Source: Episyrphus balteatus (Eukaryota; Arthropoda; Insecta; Diptera; Syrphidae). From it: 64,000 nucleotides of DNA. The DNA lies in the NCBI RefSeq assembly GCF_945859705.1, contig NC_079136.1, positions 129,801,027-129,865,026 on the forward strand, read 5' to 3'. The number at the start of each line of letters is the position of its first letter. The stretch's first letter is position 1. Under the pieces are notes generated by a model. That model saw only the letters and a list, made by a program, of their open reading frames with translations, searched no databases and was not told the origin of the DNA. This document shows positions 1 to 9,900 of the stretch, in pieces. The position numbers and the translations under genes are program-made.

Positions 1-550
1 TAGTTCAATAAACCAAAATTGAATTGAATTGTTAGAGATATTTTCCCTGACTCGGTTATGTTTTTCTTGCAAGGTCAAAGCCAATTAACTTTTAAAATTA
101 CATCAAATTTGAAACAACTCTATCCCACTGTCCATGTGGGCAACTAGTTCTGCAACATTAGTTGCTAATGTAAATTGTTTGTATATATTTTTTTTTTTTG
201 TATATGTACAAAAGTGTCCCGCTCTAATTACACACCAAAATTTAATTAATAGAAGACGCATTGTGTGGATATATTCTAAAATTTGTTCAACTGATGACAG
301 ACAGAAAAAAATATTTCCAACTATTTCGCCGACACAGCAAGAATGCCTCAACATTTTAATTTTTTTTTACATTTAATTATACATAAACAAAGATTTCTTT
401 TGTTTACACAAAAAGAAATGGCAGCTTTATCTTAATTATAATTATGGACTACCGGAAATTTTTGTTTATTATTCATTTTTTTGTTTAAATTATTGATACG
501 AACAACTATATGCATATATAAAAAAAGCAAATGAATAATTTTGTTTACAG
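1..550. other. Upstream intron or 5' flank of copy 1
   Basis: AT-rich, no convincing exon. It most likely holds the 3' end of the intron that precedes the signal-peptide exon, with the acceptor at 549-550. No ATG here ends in a phase-2 donor suitable for that exon, so the first coding exon is probably outside the window. Confidence 0.5.
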
Positions 551-934
551 ATTTATTTTGTTCGAGGTAATGGTTTGTTTACTGAGCCACATTAGCTCTT
601 CGAGAAGTCAAGGGATTCCCTTTGAAGTGAATAGCACAAGTATATCGAGTGGTGGTGATGTTGTTAGCGGAAGTAATATCAATTCGACCAACACACCAGT
701 TGAATCAGATGGGCCTGGTGATGTTGGTGACGATGATGACGAAGATGATAGTGAAAAAGTAGATAAATTTGTCTATGATTACGATGAAGACTATGATCAA
801 CCCAAAAAACCAACAAATCAATCTAAGCCCAAGACTGGCATAGTCTACACTTGGGCCAAGTGGCCGAAATGGAATAAGTGTTCTCGGACCTGTGGTGGTG
901 GAATTCAAACTCGGATACGAAATTGTGTGGAAAA
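551..934 (+). CDS. Copy 1 exon: signal-peptide core, acidic linker, first TSR
   Basis: The acceptor is ttgtttacag and the first base completes an upstream codon, so a first coding exon is expected before the window. The exon starts with a hydrophobic run (FILFEVMVCLLSHISSS), then a Ser/Asn-rich and strongly acidic stretch (GDDDDEDDSEK), then a TSR beginning YTWAKWPKWNKCSRTCGGG. The donor is the weak gtataa at 935, phase 2. In-frame ATGs at 531 and 567 could also start the protein, but the acceptor and the identical phase in copy 2 favour an upstream exon. Confidence 0.75.
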
Positions 935-3900
935 GTATAATTTGTGATTGAAAAATATTCAAGAGTTGCAATTTAGGTTTGTTTTTTTTTTTTTTACTTT
1001 CAGGAAACAAACAGGAACTGAACTATTGATAACAGAATTTCAACCAGGATCTGATGGAATCATAGGATGTTTTGGAGTTTGGAAAAAATTTCGAATGTGT
1101 AATCAAAAAGTAAGAATGTAAAAAAAAAAAATGAAAATAAGCTTAAACACAATTGATCTATTACATTTTTAGCCCTGTCCCAACGATGATGACTTTCGTA
1201 ACCAACAATGTGCAATGCGTAATAAAATACCTTATAAAGGAAAACTTTACGAGTGGGAAGGATATGTAAAAGGTAAGAGCAAATATAGCAAAGATATGTA
1301 GATCTGCCATTCTATATGAAAAATTGTAACTTGTATGATCCCAGAGGCTCACTACCCGCGTAACGGGTGTGACATTCAAAACACATGATTTTCGAATTTC
1401 TTGTGCGTCATTCCCATTTTCTAAACTGTCACTACCGTGGCTTCCACTCGATTATTATCTTGAAAACATATGTAAGCATAAAGAAATAAATTGTTGATTG
1501 AACTTAAGTAAGCCTTTGATGTCTCGCTCGATGGATTTGAAGGAAATTATTAAAAAAATTTTTTTTCGGCAAAAAGAACACCTTCGAAAATCTTAATAAA
1601 AAGTAAAGTAACATGTTTCTTCTTTGGGATACATTCCATCTATTTCTACAACTTTTTTTCTAAACAAAGTTGCTTTTTTTTATGTACTGCAACTTTCAGG
1701 GTACAAAATCTATTTTGTTTTTTTTTCAGAATATCACGAGTGCGAACTCACTTGTAAACCCATCGACCTTAACTACTATACAAGTCTTGGCAAATCGGTT
1801 ATCGATGGTACTCCATGCACAAAGCCTTCAATTTACTTCACTCATTTCTATCGAGGACGTGCCGTATGCGTTGATGGAATATGCAAGGTGAGTACAAAAA
1901 ACTTAAAAATCACGTTGCCAAGATCACACCAATCTCATTAATCGCATTTTAAACGGGCGACAATCGACTCAGGTTCAATTTAGTTAATCAGATTTGAAAT
2001 AAGTGAGAAAAATCGAGACTGCGGCTCCCTTTGATTGAGAACCATTTTATGGTTCGCATTTTATATAGCAATAAATGAGGATAATGATGATCCATTATAT
2101 GATTTTGTTTTCTTCTAAAAGTTCAAGAGATCAAAAGGCGATTTACTTGAGCAATCTTTTCACTCTCTTAGGATGGAATTAAGGATAGCTTTCTCCTTCA
2201 AAATGTATCTAATAATTCCAAATTAAATGCAAATACATAAATTCTAACTGTCAAGCTTTATTATGGCTACCAACCAGTGTTACATTTTTCCCATGTGACA
2301 ATATTAACCCACAAACATTTACTTTACCGCCACAACTCACGAACCATCGATTACCTGTGTGATTATCCTTAATTTTCTACCCTAATACGGTCTAAACTGG
2401 GTTCCAATAAATAGCCTTTTAATTCCAACTTACAAGTAGTCTTTACCATGATAATGACGGGCACAATTTGTTGCTTTTTCTTGTTGGAAAACTGAAAATG
2501 TGATTATGTGCGGAAATTATCGGGGGATTTTAAGTTTAATTCAATTTCGTGCAGAAGGAGTTTTCATCGTCCTGACAATGATGCACAGGGTTGATATACG
2601 ATCGTGATCATCAACTACGAAAGAACAGATTGATGACAATGTGATTAGGTTTGAATTTGATAGCAATTTCATCTTTGTTTTTTCTCCTAAGAAACAAAAA
2701 ACGACAACAACGATCAATTGAATTAATTCATACTCTCTGAGAGGGAAAAATTGTTCAAGTGTATCTGTATCTATGATTTACTTGTATCTATTTGGTGGGC
2801 TATTTTCGAATATTGTATCTGATAGATATCAAGAGAGATGGTGTGATGTGCAGAAGATGTTGATGATGTTGGAACGCACAAAATATTGTGGTCCATACGT
2901 TTGTGATTTGTCAACCTATCAACAGATACTAGATCGCCACGACTTGACTTGGCTCGCCTTCTATTCGGGTGCGGGTATTCAAAAAAAATAATCTAAGTTT
3001 TCATTATCTTTGGCAGTATGGTTGTTTGCATCTCTAATGTTGCTGCAGGCTAATTATTAATTTTTTCGTTCGCTTTTTCATCTAATTCAGTGTCATCTGC
3101 AACGATCGCGCTATAAAGATACAGTATCTATCTGTACTCTGCTACTCCTTAACATTGCGTGTTGATGGTAATTGTTTGGCGCGGACAAAACGGGTTGGCG
3201 GCGAAGCGAATTAATTTGCTACTTCTTGTTGATATTGTAGAATTAAATTTGCCAGAAGGTATTTTATGTGTTTGAACGGTATTTGATCAATTGTGACTAT
3301 AATTCGAAGGAAAATTACCGGTAATTAGTTGTGTGTGTGTGGCGGCGAATGCAAGCCGACGGAATTATAAGATTCTCAAAGTCTCAAAGAAGTACCTTTA
3401 TAGATTTCGCGTATGTATGAAAATTGGATTTAATTATTTTGCATTTTCTTCGTAGTTTATTTGTTTGATGCAATTGCCAAAGGAAATTGAAGCTTAAAAA
3501 AGTCATTATCTGTGAGATGAAAAATGCTGCTATGATTTTTATGGCTTGGAACAGTTTTCTGGGTGTTAAAAAAATGTAATGAAAAAATTTATGTAGTCTG
3601 AAAAGTTTTTCTGCGTGAAATTTAGGCATTCAGTTTGGTTGTTTTAGCGTGTGTGTCAATACTAAAAGTGTGAAAAAAAATCTGTAAATTTGTAAACAAC
3701 CCTTGGAATACTTCTCTTGAATAATTAAAAAACAAACGGACTAATAACTCTTCCCTGCGGACACCCAGAATTTATTTTCTCAGAGTACTATTTTCTTAGA
3801 AAGTGTATTCTCTAGTAAGAATTCTATAATTTTAATGTCTAATTTGACTTTTAAAAATTGGATATTATAATCTGTTTAAAAAATTGAATAACCGCTTCCA

Positions 3901-6900
3901 TATTACGCCATTAAGTTAAGAATTATTCTTTCCGTAGGTACGTGTGGAAAGCTTTAAAAGGTTAAATGGTAAAACGGGTGTTGGATCCTAATTAAAATAG
4001 TCCTCCCGATTGCAACTTTGGTTTATAAAATTTATTTAGCAATATTCTTGTTAAGGTTCCTACTTATTCCGCAATTTTCAAGTTGTTCACCGCGATATAT
4101 TGAAAAGTCTAGTTTCCTACAAACGGTGCACTAACTTTTGTTCTTATTGTCTAGATTATGTTACTTTAACCGATTTCATCAAAAAAATTACAAAAAAAGT
4201 CGGAAAAATAAACAAGAAAAAAAACAGAACAAAATTATATTTAAATCATTTTCAGTTCATATATTATTCTTTTTAGTGTATGTAGATATCACTGCACTAA
4301 GCTAGTTCACTATAATGTATTAACCATTAAACTTTGCCATCATTATCACTTTTTTCCTCTTTCATTATCTTAAAACAATTTTGAACGAATATCTGCCTCC
4401 AACTGTTAATTACAACCAACCAATATCAGTTCGTCTAGATAACTATTTTAGTTAAGCTACTCAATAGTGATTTCCTTAGAAAGCAAAACCAAAAAAAAAA
4501 CTGAAAGCAATTTCACCTCCAAGACCTCCTTGAATACACATAGGTACCTGGGGTACTTAAATATATATACATAAGTGTTGTATGTACCCAACTAATAGTT
4601 CAACACTAGCATGGACATGTAACTTATTCCTTTTAAATTTCCCCCTATCAACCTATCAATTAATCAACGATTACACCTTCTTCGACACAAGATAAACAAA
4701 CGACGCGTAGCATTCGGTCGTCCGTCACTCAACGTTCACCGTGAGACAAAAACTAATGCCGCGTAATCAGTAAACGTCCATCAAAATTACAAATTAGCAC
4801 CAAATCGCATGCAAGAAAAACGCATTACGCACTTTCATTCGACGAGTAGACGATCATAGTCGATAAGATAAAAGGTTTGCTGTAAAAGTTGAGAGGCTAT
4901 TGTGGTAATCTAGGAAATGTTGGTTGCAATTTATTGTTTGTTGGTTGCTAATTTTGCAGTTAACACAGTGATCTTGTTTCAATTTGTTTTTAATTTATCT
5001 ACTTAATCAATAGAATGCTAGTATTTAAAATAATTCAATATGACAGGGTGTTTTTTGTCAACTTTTTCTTTGATTTGCAATGTAGATCGAATCTATTCTT
5101 CTGGATTCCAACTGCAAACAACAAAAAATATTTCGGTTATATATTTCTAAAATAATTTTTCCATAAATTACAGAAAACTTTCATGCAAGAAATAATTTCG
5201 GCACTTCAATGCCTTTCGAATCAAATATCAAAAAAATCAATAACGAAATTGTAACAAGTTTATTTTTGTTTTATGAAGATGCAGATATTTATTGTGTATT
5301 GCTTTTGAATACATTAATTTTGGCTCATTTATGGGTGCAGATAATTAAGTCAAGTTTTTCAAATGTTGTGCTTGAATTTGAATACCATTGTGTTGAGAAA
5401 TCTTTAGACAAAACAATAATTTTTGATTGTTGTTGTTTTTCTATAGGTACAATTGGTATTTAATTTATTGGGTTCATATTTATTTGGAAGCCAAGAGAGA
5501 TGATTGAGAAAATCATCATCATCATGATGTTGATGAGAAATTGAGTTTTTAAGCTCATTTGATATTCTGTATTTATGTTAATTTGGCGTGTGGCTGGTTG
5601 CTTTTGGATGATAAAAATATTTTTATTGTCATTTTGCAGTTAAATGAATAGTTTTGTGTGCAAACATTTGCATTTATGCGACACGAATTTTTGTGTTGTG
5701 GTCGATTTGAAGAAAGTATTCGAAAATTGCTAAAGACTTAACTGAAATAAAATTTATGTGCAGATGACTAGATTAGGTCATAATTACCGAGTTCAAGGGT
5801 ACAAAAAATATGTACAGCGAGACATGCAGTTGAAAAAGTAGACAAATACATATTTTGAAAAAAAAAACATGTCGAAAACATGTACAAACTGTCTGTACAG
5901 TTGTTTTCTTGTTGAACTCTAAATCATTTTTGTTTTGCCTTCAACTTTTTTCGGTTATTGTAACATAAACCCCATCCCATTTAATTTCGAATTCGTTCGC
6001 TTTCATAAATCAACGACCAATTTTTAAAGTCATTATTTTTATTTAATGTTTAAATATTTCATTATCAAAGCTCTCATCAATTGGTAGTAAATCAACAAAC
6101 ATTCTTGTGTAATTGAATGACCACAAAAAAAAAAAAAAAAAAATCGATCTCCGATCTGTCTCTAAAATATTTTTTAAAATACTCCTAAACTATCAATCAT
6201 CGTTTCTAAATTTCAAATTTCTTTTTGGTTGGTTTTGCAAATTCCAATATATTTTTCTCTCTGTTAAATAAAAATAGATTGATACATTTCAATTCTTTCA
6301 ATATCTACATAAAAAACAACAAATTTATTTACAAATTATAATCTTTACTTTTACTAAATTGATTGGTATACCTACGCCAAGGCGCCATTCCAAAGTGCGT
6401 ACAACATAAATATATCGTCATTATTATTTAAATTTAAAAAAAAATTAACAAAAAAAAAAAATAAACGATTTATTGGCAATTTGTTGCGGAATGTTTAAAA
6501 AAAATTTTTGAAAAACAAATATTTTGGCAGAAATTTTCATATTGACAACAATTTGAGTTTTTTAACAACATATTTATGTCAATTTGTTTTTCATTTATAA
6601 ATTCTTTTTTTTTTTTAAGATATGACTCGTAACTTGTGGTAGGTTTTTGGTTGTACATGACATTTTAAAATTTAGGTCAAGATAAATCTCTTGTTTTATT
6701 TTATTACAATTAAATACCAAATTCATATTTAATAGCCCAGATTATTTATGAATGCTTCAAGTTCACCCAATTAATTAATCCTTAATAAATGTATAAATAT
6801 GTCAGAGTATAAACACTTTCTATACCATCCACCACGAGTCGTTTACGTTTTAAATATCTTTCAAATTTATAACTAAAACAAATAAACATCTGCCTACATT

Positions 6901-9900
6901 TTTGTATGAAAACTATGAAGATAAAATTGTTTCAGAAAAATTCCCATCGTAAATCTCTTGATCTCTTTAAAATAAAATTTTAAGTTTTTATAACCACTGC
7001 TGCCGCCCTCAAACCAATTAAATAATTATCCTAAAAAAAAAACCACAATGTCAATAAAAATAATATTCCACCTCCAAGAAAATCTGTCTCTTTGGTGCTT
7101 TACCAGACTAAATAACATGCGAACACGCACAAAATTGACAGATGACAGGGAAAATGCCTTTGAGAGTTTTAAGAACATAAATAAAAAATACGTCAACAGG
7201 AGCTAAGAACAAAAAAAAAAAAAATCAAATGGCATAATTTTAAAATGATCGTGCGTCGCAAAAAAAAATAACAGAAGATTCAATTCAATGAAGCATACAG
7301 TATGGATAAGATTGAGGTGACCATATATGTTTTTTGCAACCAAAGACACTTAATTTTGAGTGAAGCAAGTATAAGTGCGAAACATAGTTTTGCGATCTTT
7401 TCATTTAAGAATATACAGTTTATTGTTTTGATAATTTTTATTTTGTATTATTTCTATAGTGCGATTTTTAGGTTTTAACAAATTTCACGTGAAATGAAAC
7501 CACAATGCGAAATAAATAAAAGGTAAGCGAAGTGGTAAAAGTGAAAAAGAAACTTGCGAAGTAACAAAATTGCGAAACAAATTTAAGCAACACGATCACT
7601 TTGCAAATAACAAAAATTGGCTAATGGCTCGCAAATAAGATTACTAATTTTGCAAACTTATGATTGTATTCAAATACCCTCATTTGCAATTTTTTATTTT
7701 TTAATTATTTTTAAATTGCAAATTGATGGAACTTTAGCAAATTGTCAAAAACTATTTGCAAGTATTTTGCCTTTTTGAACTTGCGAATCGACCATCAATA
7801 GTACCTATAATTTTTGTGCAAATTAGATTGCGAAATTTTATAACTCATTTGCAAGGTGTCCGCATTCGGAAACTGATTACTAAAAAGTTAAGCTTTTCTG
7901 GAAATTTTCCAACAAACTGTATTTTTTTCCTTTAAAAACAACACATATGGTCACCCTAGATTTCGTTTAATATCTAATGTATGTCATTTGACGGTCGAAA
8001 AAGCCTAAAGCGATAGATAGTTTGTTTAATAAAAGATTCAAGCAACCACAAAGAAGAAGCTCCTTTCCGCAACTATCAGCCATAAATGCCAATACTCGAG
8101 ATTCGCTCTCGCCTCTAGACATTATAAATGCTGGCCAATTGCCAGAAGATAGAATTTTTCCCTGGACATGATATTTGTGTTCTGGTCTATCTGATGTTTA
8201 TGTCCATTTGTTTTCTTTTTTTCGCCGGAGAGTACACACGCAGGTGGATGAATTGGTAATATTAACTTAGACATGGACATAATACTGCTGGAGCTCAGTT
8301 TGCTCAAATTCACTTCCTGACCGATCAGTACATTCTCGTACTGAACGGACATTCGAAACAACCGACCAAAACGACCGACCGCAACCGACGGACGATCAAT
8401 CGGTTTTACCGCTAAATTAATTTCCAATCCAAATCGAAAACGAAAACTAATAAATTTTAATTCAAAAAAATATAACAAAATACAAAAAAGAGAAGGGGCA
8501 ACGGATGAGTGTGTGGTGTTGGTGTGTCGTCGCATAAAGTTGCAGAATAGATAAGGTAATTTGGATTTATTCGAATTACATCATATAGCATCGTGTTATC
8601 TGTGACTGGTGCGACTTTAGGTGGTCTCTTTTGACTGTGTGTTTCTCTTAACAGAAAGTAGCGCCATAGTTAGCGCCATGTAGGGCGAAAGTCGTTTATG
8701 ATTTAATTTACGGTAATTTATTTGAATTTTCAAATAAAAAACAACAAAAATGGCTTTGCGCGCTTTTAATTAGTAGAGCAAGTTGCGTGCTTGACGGATA
8801 TTATGTTTGCAATAATGTTGCATGGCGATTTCGAGAGTGTTTAATTCGATAAACACGACATTTTTGTATGTAGAACTCTAGCCAAAGCTATTTGAAGTTC
8901 CTAACCTAATGGACATTGAAGTGGATCTAAAATGTTCCAAACACTATAAAGACTCTATTTCTAGACAATTTTCTAGCCATTAGATGCTTGTTTGGATCGA
9001 TTGAACAACATTTCCTCCAACAGAAACAACATCAACTCCAACATGACCCCCACACTAGCGCATCATGATGTGTAAATGGTTTTTCAAATACTTTTTTATG
9101 TGTCATGCACTTTGGGGAAAAAGTACTCAGAAAAAAGGGGCTTCAAATCTTTGAATGACAATAACTTTTTTTGTGTGACTTGGAAAAGTGGGTGATTAGG
9201 CTTTGATTAGACTTTGGCATTTGCATTCAATGAAAAAAAAAAAAAAAAAAACAAACAAAATTTCTAGAAATTCAAATACAAATTTATTTAATTCTCCTAA
9301 TAAAAAATCGTCTTAGGTGAGACTTAAAGAAAACCTCTAAAAATGACACCATTAATAAGAATAATTGGATTTGTGAACTATTTTCTTTTATTGATTTTGG
9401 TGAGTCTTAGCAATATTTTTTTTGTTGTTTTGATACCTATTCTGTTGAACTTGATGAAAAAAAAGTTATAATGATGGTTGTTTTTTTTATTTCTGCAGGC
9501 AGTTCACAAAACTGGAGCTATTCGTGGAGTTACAACGAATGATGTGAAGACAAAATGTGGATCGGTGCTATGTCGACCGATTTCGGAGATTTTTAGCAAA
9601 GCAACTTTGCCTCATGGTTATTTTTATATTACGACCATCGGAAGTGGTGCAACAAATTTGACAATCAAACAAATGGCATCGAGTGATAATCGATTGGGTG
9701 AGTGAAGTTGCCTTTTCTTTTTAATTTATATAGCTTCATTGTTCAGATTAATTGATAGTAAGTAGCGGAAATGAGTAATGATAACGAAGAAGTAAAAGTA
9801 AATGTTGGTTAAATTTCTTGGGTAAAGCTAAAAAAAATAATTTATTAATTGGAACACATTCAAGAAAATTATTTTGCAAGGCTAAAAACTTCTTTCTGCA

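Noticed and set aside
8122..8535. 137-codon ORF on the - strand
   Set aside because: No recognisable domain, low-complexity composition, lies in intronic DNA without a matching splice structure.
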